Source of the DNA: Pseudomonadota bacterium | GTDB taxonomy: Bacteria; Pseudomonadota; Gammaproteobacteria; Enterobacterales; Enterobacteriaceae | Length of the DNA: 14,579 nucleotides | NCBI GenBank assembly: GCA_023454395.1 | Contig: JAEYFY010000258.1 | Location: 1-14,579 of the forward strand | Reading direction: 5' to 3' | In this document: one piece after another, positions 5,876 through 12,495 of the stretch | Layout: every line of letters begins with the position of its first letter | Position numbering within the stretch: position 1 is the stretch's first letter | Made by a program: the position numbers and the translations under genes | The notes under the pieces: generated by a model | Told to the model about the DNA's origin: nothing | Databases searched by the model: none | The model's input: the letters and a program-made list of their open reading frames with translations, nothing else

Positions 5876-6093
5876 CAACCAAAAACATAGCCTTTTATTA
5901 TTCTATAATTACTGTTAAATAAGCGTTAAATCCGCCTTTCTTCTTACATATCTCTCAGAATTTGCTACTATTAATTCACTTTTCGTTATTCAAACTGCAT
6001 TTTTACAACATATTCAGCTAATAAATAGGCTAATGGTAGAATAACAAATATAAATCATTAATATATTTTCTTCACAGACAGGTAGTTTTAGTT

Positions 6094-7440
6094 ATGCTTT
6101 CTACAAAAGACATGCTCGTTCTTGGAATGATGGTTTTCGCACTCTTCCTCGGTGCTGGCAATATTATTTTCCCTCCTATGGCGGGTTTCCAATCAGGAAA
6201 CCTCTGGTTTAGTACATCTTTAGGTTTCCTTGTTACGGGTGTCTTACTTCCTTTTCTTACCTTAGTTATTGTTGCAATTCGTGGACGTGGAGAGCGACTT
6301 TCTGTTGATTTACCTTCATGGGTTGCCGTCATTTTCTGGGTAGCACTGTATTTGATCGTGGGTTCTACTTTTGCGATGCCTCGTGTTACCAATACTGCTT
6401 ATGAAATGGGTTTCTTACCTTTAGGTCTTATTGAGAAAAATACCGCAACACATCTGACTTTCGCGCTTGTTTTCAATATTACAAGTATGTTCTTTATGCT
6501 TAAACAAGGTACGATGATCAGCGCCATTGGTAAGTTTATGACGCCAGCGCTATTAGTCCTGCTGGTAGTTGTGGGCATTGCTGTTGTGGCTAAACCGATT
6601 TCGCCAATGGGTGAACCAACAGGTCTTTATGCGGTAAATGGCTTCTTCTCTGGCTTTATTGATGGTTACCAAACCATGGATGTCCTTTCTGCTATGGCAT
6701 TTGGGGGGATCGTTGCTCGTGCTTTATATACCAAAGGCATTACTGAACCACGTCAAATCGGCTTTATTACCGTAAAAGCAGGTATGATTTCAGTTTTACT
6801 GTTAGCCGCACTTTATCTGTGCCTTTTCTACTTAGGTGCGACAAGCCACTCTGTTTCTGTTTTTGCTGATCCTGCACTCAATGCCACTAACGGTGGCCAA
6901 ATATTCTCTCGTTATGTTGATGCATTATTTGGCTCGGTGGGTACTTGGCTAATGGGAGGAATTGTTTTATTAGCCAGTATGACCACACTTGTAGGTGTAA
7001 CAAGTGCTGCTGCAGACTACTTTGCAACATTCCATCACCGTTTAGGCTATCGCTTTTGGGTTGTGGTATTTACGTTAATGACCACTGTTGTATCAACGTT
7101 TGGTCTTGATACACTATTACGAGTGACTATTCCTGCATTATTAATGATTTATCCAACATCAGTAACATTAGTATTACTGCAATTTATTCGTAATAAATTA
7201 AAATCACCTCGCTTTACCTATCGCTTTACAATTGCAATCATTGTTTTGATGAGCCTTTTCGATACATTGAAACAATTGAAGTGGTTAAATGCTGATTTAC
7301 TGCAATTATTTAGCTATATCCCACTGTCTGATTACGGCTTAGGTTGGGTATTACCAGGTGCGATTGCATTTATCATCTCGCTAGTTGTTAGCTTAAATTT
7401 TAAAGAAGAAAATCTTTCAATAGAAAGTACAGCGAAATAA
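6094..7440 (+). CDS. brnQ: Branched-chain amino acid:cation symporter BrnQ
   Basis: A 448-residue inner-membrane carrier of the LIVCS family, about 12 membrane spans, taking up leucine, isoleucine and valine with sodium or protons. The family signature GAGNIIFPPMAG is at 20-31, close to the N-terminus as expected, followed by FAMPR (about 93-97) and a GYQTMDVLSAMAFG motif (about 191-204) that corresponds to GYLTMDTLGAMVFG in E. coli BrnQ. Overall similarity to E. coli BrnQ is moderate and patchy, so it may be one of several paralogues in this organism. The ATG follows ACAGG at a rather long spacing of about 11-12 bases. It stands alone and ends in a strong terminator shared with amiD. Confidence 0.9.
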   Translation: MLSTKDMLVLGMMVFALFLGAGNIIFPPMAGFQSGNLWFSTSLGFLVTGVLLPFLTLVIVAIRGRGERLSVDLPSWVAVIFWVALYLIVGSTFAMPRVTNTAYEMGFLPLGLIEKNTATHLTFALVFNITSMFFMLKQGTMISAIGKFMTPALLVLLVVVGIAVVAKPISPMGEPTGLYAVNGFFSGFIDGYQTMDVLSAMAFGGIVARALYTKGITEPRQIGFITVKAGMISVLLLAALYLCLFYLGATSHSVSVFADPALNATNGGQIFSRYVDALFGSVGTWLMGGIVLLASMTTLVGVTSAAADYFATFHHRLGYRFWVVVFTLMTTVVSTFGLDTLLRVTIPALLMIYPTSVTLVLLQFIRNKLKSPRFTYRFTIAIIVLMSLFDTLKQLKWLNADLLQLFSYIPLSDYGLGWVLPGAIAFIISLVVSLNFKEENLSIESTAK

Positions 7441-7483
7441 CCAGCATATAACACCTAATTTGTAATACTGGTTATAAGTTGAT

Positions 7484-7530
7484 AAAAAAAGCGTCTTCCA
7501 AATTTTATCTTGGAGACGCTTTTTGTTTTT
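7484..7530. terminator. Bidirectional terminator between brnQ and amiD
   Basis: AGCGTC-TTCCAA (7490-7501) pairs with TTGGA-GACGCT (7510-7520) with a single bulged T, around an 8-base loop. Seven A precede it and TTTTGTTTTT follows. It can stop transcripts from brnQ (plus) and from amiD (minus), although on the amiD side the 10-bp tandem repeat lies between gene and terminator. Confidence 0.85.
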
Positions 7531-7537
7531 CTATTAT

Positions 7538-7585
7538 CTGCATTTAGCTGCATTTAGCTGTATTTAGCTGTATTTAGCTGTATTT
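7538..7585. repeat. 10-bp tandem repeat, about 4.8 copies
   Basis: The unit CTG(C/T)ATTTAG is repeated head to tail: two copies with C (from 7538 and 7548), two with T (from 7558 and 7568), then a partial copy CTGTATTT. The unit is 10 bp, close to one helical turn. It lies in the 3' untranslated part of the amiD transcript, between its stop codon and the terminator. Such repeats change copy number by slippage; no function is evident. Confidence 0.85.
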
Positions 7586-7612
7586 TTACTATCTTATTTA
7601 TCACAGGAAATG

Positions 7613-8452
7613 TTAAGTTCGGTATTTCTCAATCAATGCCCTTAAAATGGCTTCTGATTGAGCATCAGGAAGCCCATTTGCTTTCTCTGATCTAAAATGC
7701 ATTTGGAAAGCCTTTACTACTTTTTGTGCATTATTATCTAACACACCATTTGTTGGTGTTTGATAACCGTATTGCTGCAATAACTTTTGGAAATTAGCGA
7801 CATCAACAGGCTCTGAAGGATCTCTACCCGCTAAATAAGTTTGTACTAATTTCTTATCTGGCCAAGCTCCAATTCCTTGGTGGGCTAATCTTTCCCAAGG
7901 GAATAAAGGACCAGGATCAACTTTTCTAAGAGGTGCAATATCACTGTGACCCAAAACGTTTTGAGGCTCGATATCATAACGTTCAATAATATCTTTCATT
8001 ACCATTGAAATCGTCACGATTTGATCTGCGGTATAAGAATACCAATACCTAAATTTACCATTATCACGGTAGCCCAGATTGACTATCTCAATCCCAATGG
8101 AGCAATTATTTAAGCTTTTTGCATCTCCCCACTGACTAATGCCCGCATGCCATGCAATTTGCCGTTCATCCACTAATGAAGTAATCACTGGCTTTCCATC
8201 AATAGATGAAGGATGTGTAGGGATCAAATAGTGGCTACTGACTCTTCCCCCAGTAAGAACCTTAAGCGAGCGTTCATCATCTAGCGCGGTATAGTGCATC
8301 ACCAGATATTTTACACAGTCATTTGCTTCCTGCTTATTAGGAATAACTTTAACTATATATTCACCTCTATCAATAAATACTGGTTGCTTAGCACAACTAG
8401 TTAAGAGGCTTATTGCAATAAGTAATCCTATATAATACCGACTAGATCTCAT
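7613..8452 (-). CDS. amiD: N-acetylmuramoyl-L-alanine amidase AmiD (lipoprotein)
   Basis: AmiD is a zinc amidase anchored to the inner face of the outer membrane that cuts the bond between muramic acid and the stem peptide, mainly in peptidoglycan recycling. The 279-residue product has a lipoprotein signal with lipobox L17-T18-S19-C20, then an Amidase_2 domain: H53 in VMHYTA, E122 in GIEIVN, H169 in LGHSDIAP, K177 and D179 in RKVDPGPLFPWE, which are the expected zinc and catalytic residues. A C-terminal peptidoglycan-binding domain covers about 213-279. The residue after the lipid cysteine is Ala, so Lol sorting to the outer membrane is expected. ATG 8452 was chosen because AAGGA lies 6 bases upstream; a frame open to 8479 adds residues that lack a ribosome site. 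E. coli AmiD has 276 residues. A strong terminator lies just upstream, so it needs its own promoter or readthrough. Confidence 0.95.
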   Translation of the reverse strand: MRSSRYYIGLLIAISLLTSCAKQPVFIDRGEYIVKVIPNKQEANDCVKYLVMHYTALDDERSLKVLTGGRVSSHYLIPTHPSSIDGKPVITSLVDERQIAWHAGISQWGDAKSLNNCSIGIEIVNLGYRDNGKFRYWYSYTADQIVTISMVMKDIIERYDIEPQNVLGHSDIAPLRKVDPGPLFPWERLAHQGIGAWPDKKLVQTYLAGRDPSEPVDVANFQKLLQQYGYQTPTNGVLDNNAQKVVKAFQMHFRSEKANGLPDAQSEAILRALIEKYRT

Positions 8453-8493
8453 TTCTGATCCTTGATTAATTATTCCCAAAGTTAAATTGTAAT

Positions 8494-8524
8494 AAAAAAA
8501 CCCATATTAAAGAATATGGGTTTT
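8494..8524 (-). terminator. Terminator of the symporter gene
   Basis: A perfect 12-bp stem, AAAACCCATATT with AATATGGGTTTT, around a 4-base loop. On the minus strand it ends in seven T. It lies between the symporter stop codon and the amiD start, 42 bases before the latter, so it separates two same-strand genes. A plus-strand U-run of four is too short for strong action in the other direction. Confidence 0.88.
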
Positions 8525-8562
8525 GAGTTTTGACGCTTTTTTATTATTTTTTGGTTATTGTT

Positions 8563-10035
8563 TTAGTTATTGCTCACTTTTTCACATCGAACTAAAGGTT
8601 CATCAGGAACAATATTCTCATCCCAAATACCTTCTTCAATATCATCTTGTAATTCTGGATACTGGCGAATATCAAATGTAGGCAGTAAACCAGCTTGTCG
8701 TTGCTGGTTATAATCTTTAACTAATTTTAAGGCGACACCAGAAAGCAAGATGATTGCGATTAAATTAGTCATTGCCATTAATCCCATTGAAAGATCGGCC
8801 ATTTTCCAAACTAAAGGCATATCGGCTAAAGCGCCAAACATCACCATCACTAATACCGCTGAGCGTAAAAGAAATAATCCTGTTGTGTGATTACGCCCAA
8901 GAAAAATCATATTACTCTCAGCATAAGCATAATTGGCAATAATGGATGTGAAAGCAAAGAAGAAAATAGCTATCGCAATAAAGGTACTTCCCCATCCACC
9001 AACTGTTGATGATAAGGCTAATTGTGTTAATTGAATGCCGTTAATACCTTCAGGATAACTGTCTAGCACACCTGATGATAAAATGATCACTGCGGTGGCA
9101 CTACAAATCACCAAGGTATCCATAAATACCCCTAGCATTTGAACATAGCCTTGAGATGCAGGATGTGGTGGATAAGGTGTTGCGGAAGCAGCGGCATTAG
9201 GTGCAGACCCCATACCTGCTTCATTAGAAAAGAGACCGCGCTGAATACCTTGTGTCATCGCTTGGCTAATACCGTAGGCAACGGCACCAGCAGCCGCTTC
9301 TTGTAACCCAAAAGCACTTTTAAAAATTAAAATGAAAACTTCGGGTAAGCGTTCGATATGATCTGCGACAACCCAAAATGCTAATAATAAATATGCTGTT
9401 GCCATAACAGGAACAACTAATTCAGCAACACGAGCAATCCAGCGTAGACCACCAAAAATAATAAATCCGCTGGTGAGTACTAAAAAGATCCCCACATAAA
9501 GTGGATCAAAATTAAAGGCAGAAGCTGTAGCTTGAGCAATCGAATTCGCTTGAACAGCATTAAAAACTAAGCCAAAAGCGATAATTAAGAAAATGGCGAA
9601 GAGAACTCCCATCCAGCGCATTTTCAGTCCTTTTGTCATATAATAAGCAGGACCGCCACGGTAGTTACCATCATCATCTTTTGTTTTATAAAGTTGCGCG
9701 AGTGTACTTTCTATTAATGATGTCGCCATACCAATTAAAGCGACGACCCACATCCAAAAAATAGCGCCAGGGCCGCCCGCAGTTAAAGCAATCGCGACTC
9801 CCGTCAAGTTTCCTGTACCTACGCGCGCAGCTAGACTGGTGCATAATGCCTGAAAGGAAGAAATCCCTGATTTATCTGACTTATGGCTATTTTTTAAAAT
9901 AGAGAACATATGACTAAAATGTCGGATTTGTATAAATCCGGTACGGATAGTAAAGTAAATACCTACTCCAAGAAGCAAATAGATAAGAACATATCCCCAT
10001 AAAATGTTATTCGCAAAGTTTATTAGCCCTGTCAA
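8563..10035 (-). CDS. Sodium:alanine symporter family protein (AGCS, YaaJ-like)
   Basis: A 490-residue inner-membrane carrier of the alanine or glycine:cation symporter family, expected to import alanine, glycine or a related amino acid with sodium. It shows the family core GGPGAIFWMWVVALIGM (87-103) preceded by SLAARVGTGNL (67-77), and RGLFSNEAGMGSAPNAAA (about 267-284). Resemblance to E. coli YaaJ extends over the full length, including the end (LPTFDIRQYPELQ). About 11 membrane spans are expected. The acidic C-terminal tail (EGIWDENIVPDEP) is cytoplasmic in character. The start is a TTG at 10035 behind AAGGGGA with a spacing of 5; no in-frame ATG fits better. The real substrate cannot be read from the sequence; some relatives prefer glutamine. 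Ended by its own terminator before amiD. Confidence 0.9.
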   Translation of the reverse strand: MTGLINFANNILWGYVLIYLLLGVGIYFTIRTGFIQIRHFSHMFSILKNSHKSDKSGISSFQALCTSLAARVGTGNLTGVAIALTAGGPGAIFWMWVVALIGMATSLIESTLAQLYKTKDDDGNYRGGPAYYMTKGLKMRWMGVLFAIFLIIAFGLVFNAVQANSIAQATASAFNFDPLYVGIFLVLTSGFIIFGGLRWIARVAELVVPVMATAYLLLAFWVVADHIERLPEVFILIFKSAFGLQEAAAGAVAYGISQAMTQGIQRGLFSNEAGMGSAPNAAASATPYPPHPASQGYVQMLGVFMDTLVICSATAVIILSSGVLDSYPEGINGIQLTQLALSSTVGGWGSTFIAIAIFFFAFTSIIANYAYAESNMIFLGRNHTTGLFLLRSAVLVMVMFGALADMPLVWKMADLSMGLMAMTNLIAIILLSGVALKLVKDYNQQRQAGLLPTFDIRQYPELQDDIEEGIWDENIVPDEPLVRCEKVSNN

Positions 10036-10111
10036 ATCAATCCCCTTATATAATAACGTATATAACCTATCCTTACATCGCTATTGAAATAAAAAAGTAA
10101 ACAGATATCGT

Positions 10112-10128
10112 GTAATTGAGTCAATTAC
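10112..10128. promoter_or_regulatory. 17-bp perfect palindrome upstream of the symporter
   Basis: GTAATTGA-G-TCAATTAC is perfectly symmetric, with 8-bp arms and one central base. It is 77 bp upstream of the TTG start of the symporter and contains, on the minus strand, the -35-like word TTGACT. Size and placement suit a dimeric repressor or activator. I do not recognise the family. Neither GlnR/NtrC nor Lrp sites look like this. Confidence 0.45.
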
Positions 10129-10848
10129 TGATCCGAATCTGTATTAAAGTAATATCAAAAACTACTGTGTGAAAAGCGAACTAAATGTAACACAATATTG
10201 CATGATATGTATATTTTTTGTTTATTTTTTTACATATTATTATTTTAATTTAATTATCTCATTAACCAAAATGAACAATATTGAAAAATAAAAAAACCAT
10301 ACATATCATTAGGATAAATAATTATTTCTTTATTTTATTAACTCTAAAAAGTAAAGTAAATACTTTAGTCATTAAGTTAATCAGTCATTTTAGAAAAAAA
10401 GTAAACAGATTAAAAAAACATCAATTAATAATCTTTTCTATTTATCTAAAATAAGATTTAGATGAACTATTAAAGTGATTAATTAAGATTTTTTCAATTT
10501 CCAATTTAACGGTTCAGTAATTAACATTTAAGAAATAAATATTTTTACAACAATTAACAATAAATATTTTATATTGTCGCATCAATAAAACTCTTTAATA
10601 TTAATAAGATATTAAAATAAGATAAAAAATCAATTTTACATCTTTATTTTATTACACATCCATAATGTATTAATTCAAGTATAGTTTGTTATCTTTCATT
10701 TTTAATGAAAACTGTTGGTTGGTTTCTCTTCTTTTTTTATTCACTAACTATTCATTAATAACCCTATTCTTTTTTGAATATTAATTAAAGTTTAATAACA
10801 CTTTATTTCATATTAATAAAAAAATGTAGAATCACGTAAGTTTACCTA
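10129..10848. other. Very AT-rich intergenic region left of arcZ
   Basis: No protein gene that I can support was seen on either strand in this 720-base stretch. It is dominated by A- and T-tracts, many about a helical turn apart. It holds the 16-bp palindrome TAAAGTA-AA-TACTTTA (10352-10367) and the hairpin TTTCATT-TTT-AATGAAA (10694-10710). The composition suggests bent DNA and H-NS-type binding. TGTAGAAT (10825-10832) is a weak -10 candidate for a longer form of the small RNA to the right. Confidence 0.4.
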
Positions 10849-10877
10849 TTAACCATTTAGTTAATTTTATTTATAAT
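10849..10877 (+). promoter_or_regulatory. Putative promoter directly in front of arcZ core
   Basis: TTAACC (10849-10854) and a perfect TATAAT (10872-10877) are separated by exactly 17 bases. The predicted start, near 10884, falls at the 5' end of the conserved ArcZ segment. In E. coli that end is made by RNase E cleavage of a longer transcript. The region is AT-rich, so a chance TATAAT is possible. Confidence 0.5.
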
Positions 10878-10882
10878 ATGTT

Positions 10883-10936
10883 TTTCCCTGGTGTTGTATT
10901 AATTTTCGCCCTGTTTCCCCAACAGGGCATTTTTTT
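10883..10936 (+). ncRNA. arcZ: ArcZ small regulatory RNA (conserved 3' form)
   Basis: The stretch begins TTTCCCTGGTGTTG (10883-10896), identical over 14 bases to the core of E. coli ArcZ, the seed that pairs with its targets. A similar TATT-TTCGC linker follows, then a stable intrinsic terminator. ArcZ is an Hfq-dependent RNA that activates rpoS and represses flhDC and other messages in E. coli and Salmonella, where a transcript of about 121 nt is processed to a stable form of about 56 nt. The 54 nt annotated here equal that processed form. The upstream half of E. coli ArcZ has no visible counterpart, so the true 5' end may lie at about 10884 (from the promoter just upstream) or further left. 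In E. coli arcZ adjoins arcB; here no arcB is in the window. The identification rests on memory of the E. coli sequence. Confidence 0.8.
10908..10936 (+). terminator. Intrinsic terminator of ArcZ
   Basis: GCCCTGTT (10908-10915) and AACAGGGC (10921-10928) form a perfect 8-bp GC-containing stem with a TCCCC loop, followed by A and seven T. It is the only GC-rich element in this AT-rich gap. The U-run is also the expected Hfq-binding tail. Confidence 0.93.
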
Positions 10937-11377
10937 ATCTCAATATTTCAGCACCTTAACGTAACTCTTTGTCAAATAATATAAAATAAAAACAGATAGA
11001 ATATCCAATTGATAAATTAACATTATTCAACTATTTTTAATGCAAAATCCCACTTTCTTTTCCTTGATCTAAATCAAATTAAACATTTATATTATTTACC
11101 CTTTTTAGAGGTAAACTGATTTTTTCTCTATTTAAAAATTTATTTAATAAGGATTAAAACGGCTTATTTTATCATTCACCTTATTTGAATTACTCATAAA
11201 GTGGTATAAAAATTAAAGAGGAATAAGATTTTATTGTTATATTTAATGGTCTAGATTAAATATCAACCCAAATAAAGCACATCATTTTTACTACACATTA
11301 ATGACTAATATCTTTATTTGCTTGCATTAATAAGCATGCTCTTTTACCTTACTGATATTGTTATAGAGGGAAAGATA
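10937..11377. other. AT-rich intergenic region between arcZ and holE
   Basis: No protein gene that I can support lies in these 441 bases. The notable element is a perfect FNR-type box at 11064-11077, listed separately. Ribosome-site-like words (AAGGA near 11151, AGAGGA near 11218) are not followed by usable reading frames. A short inverted repeat, TGCTT/AAGCA, sits at about 11319-11336 near the holE leader. The holE promoter must be here but no clear hexamer pair was found. Confidence 0.4.
11064..11077. promoter_or_regulatory. Perfect FNR-type box
   Basis: TTGAT-CTAA-ATCAA matches the FNR consensus TTGAT-N4-ATCAA at every fixed position. It lies 128 bp right of the ArcZ terminator and 300 bp left of holE. 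On the plus strand TATATT or TATTAT (11088-11095) follows, but the centre-to-start distance of about 30 bases is shorter than the 41.5 typical of activation. The target transcript is therefore unclear; repression of a promoter here, or an unseen RNA, are alternatives. Confidence 0.5.
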
Positions 11378-11611
11378 ATGAGTTATAACCTTTCAGAATT
11401 AACACAAGAAGAAAAAGATAAGTTAAATATAAGCTTAGCCGCTTCAGGCGTCGCTTTTAAAGAGCGCTATAACATGCCCGTTGTAGCAGATGCTGTTTTA
11501 AGAGAACAGCCTCAAGCTTTTCAAGCCTTCTTTCAAGAAAGACTGGTATTTTATCGTGCAAGAAGCCAACACTATTCTCGTTTACCTTATGACCCACCGG
11601 TAAAAAAATAG
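11378..11611 (+). CDS. holE: DNA polymerase III subunit theta (HolE)
   Basis: Theta is the small third subunit of the polymerase III core; it binds and stabilises the proofreading subunit epsilon. The 77-residue product matches E. coli HolE (76 residues) along its whole length, notably LAASGVAFKERYNMPVVADA (20-39) and the end SRLPYDPPVKK. The family forms a three-helix bundle. ATG 11378 was chosen because GAGGG (11366-11370) is 7 bases upstream and the protein then starts like its relatives; a further upstream TTG in frame would add a hydrophobic stretch that no relative has. It stands alone, convergent with yebF, with a shared terminator. Confidence 0.96.
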   Translation: MSYNLSELTQEEKDKLNISLAASGVAFKERYNMPVVADAVLREQPQAFQAFFQERLVFYRARSQHYSRLPYDPPVKK

Positions 11612-11641
11612 TCAAACACGCTCCGTTATTTTGATAATGGT

Positions 11642-11675
11642 AAAAAAAGAGATAAACCTTGGTTTATCTCTTTTT
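11642..11675. terminator. Bidirectional terminator between holE and yebF
   Basis: AAAAAGAGATAAACC pairs with GGTTTATCTCTTTTT in a nearly loopless perfect stem (the physical loop would be CTTG or larger). A-rich on the left and T-rich on the right, it serves both holE (plus) and yebF (minus). Confidence 0.88.
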
Positions 11676-11714
11676 CTTTCAAGCGATTAACTACAACTCA
11701 CTAACACCTATCTA

Positions 11715-12104
11715 TTATTTAGGAGAAACATAAGTAATAGTATTGTCATCACAATTGACTTGAACATTGTAACGAAGATCTGTTCTCGCCCCTCTTACAT
11801 TTAATACCATCTGATAGTTATTATCCATCTTGATAACTTCATTAGCATTAATACTTGCAACAGGTTTTGGACCTAATGTATTTTTATCATCTTGCCAGCG
11901 AGGTAAACGATTTTGTAAAAAATCATTTTTTACTCTTGTAACAAGTTGATTATTATCTAAATTAACACAACTCGCAAATGGCGCAGAACGCACAATATCT
12001 TTATTCACATTTTCGATACTTTCTGCAGATGCTCCAAAAGAAACGGCAAGTAAAAGACCCGCTCCAAATATTCCTGTTTGACTCACAAGCTTGCTTAATT
12101 TCAT
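11715..12104 (-). CDS. yebF: Secreted protein YebF
   Basis: In E. coli, YebF is a small protein exported to the periplasm and then released to the medium through outer-membrane porins; its biological role is not settled. The 129-residue product has a Sec signal (positive N-terminus KLSK, hydrophobic core, ASA|E cleavage at 27) and a mature domain that matches YebF: C46-x-N-L-D, LQNRLPRWQDDK (63-74), a G-P-K-PV turn, NVRG (102-105) and YNVQVNC (112-118). C46 and C118 correspond to the two cysteines that form the disulfide of YebF. Start codon behind GGGAGGT, a strong ribosome site. In E. coli the next gene is yebG; here the gene is on its own, 96 bases after yoaH on the same strand. Confidence 0.92.
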   Translation of the reverse strand: MKLSKLVSQTGIFGAGLLLAVSFGASAESIENVNKDIVRSAPFASCVNLDNNQLVTRVKNDFLQNRLPRWQDDKNTLGPKPVASINANEVIKMDNNYQMVLNVRGARTDLRYNVQVNCDDNTITYVSPK

Positions 12105-12200
12105 ATAACCTCCCGAAAATATCCCTTAAAACAGGATGTGTTTTCATTAAGCATAGCATATGGTTAATAACACTATTGTGACATTTGTTAAAAAATTGTT

Positions 12201-12383
12201 TTATTCATTTTCATCATCAAATACAATAGAAACAGATTCACGGGTTGAGTGTTTCTCTCTTAACTCTTGAGCGACTAATTGAATAGCCTCTCCACTGCTC
12301 ATTCCCTCAGCCATAAGAGATTGAATTTTTTCTACCGCTTTTTGTTGCTCTTCATGTGTTAATGTAGGCATTCCTAGAAACAT
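12201..12383 (-). CDS. yoaH: UPF0181 family protein YoaH
   Basis: A 60-residue cytoplasmic protein of unknown function, nearly collinear with E. coli YoaH (59 residues): [20 protein letters not shown] at the start, [12 protein letters not shown] (23-34), then [10 protein letters not shown] and an acidic end FDDENE. The first two thirds look helical, a short two-helix unit. The start matches that of the relatives and is preceded by AAGAG at a spacing of 7. It is divergent from pabB, the same arrangement as in E. coli, which supports both calls. Confidence 0.94.
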   Translation of the reverse strand: MFLGMPTLTHEEQQKAVEKIQSLMAEGMSSGEAIQLVAQELREKHSTRESVSIVFDDENE

Positions 12384-12429
12384 AATGTTACTCTTATCTT
12401 TATTAACGTCTATTTTGTATTTACATGAG

Positions 12430-12448
12430 TGTAATCTTTTTGATTACA
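12430..12448. promoter_or_regulatory. Inverted repeat in the yoaH-pabB divergent promoter region
   Basis: TGTAATC-TTTTT-GATTACA is a perfect 7-5-7 inverted repeat. It includes TTGATT (12440-12445), which could serve as a -35 for pabB with TAATAC (12463-12468) at 17 bases. The half-sites TGTAA and TTACA equal those of TyrR boxes, but the spacing is one base too long for the usual consensus. It may be an operator for one or both divergent genes. Confidence 0.4.
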
Positions 12449-12495
12449 ATTTATTGTGCAAATAATACAACACACTTTGTTTACATGGTCATAAG

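Noticed and set aside
6072..6392. A 106-codon minus-strand frame over the start of brnQ
   Set aside because: It overlaps the conserved BrnQ N-terminus and the product is low in complexity and not family-like.
11978..12181. A 67-codon plus-strand frame opposite yebF
   Set aside because: It overlaps the signal peptide region and ribosome site of yebF and has no recognisable features.
12160..12195. CRP-like half-site TGTGA upstream of yebF
   Set aside because: Only the left half matches; the right half (TTAAA) is poor, so the evidence is too weak.
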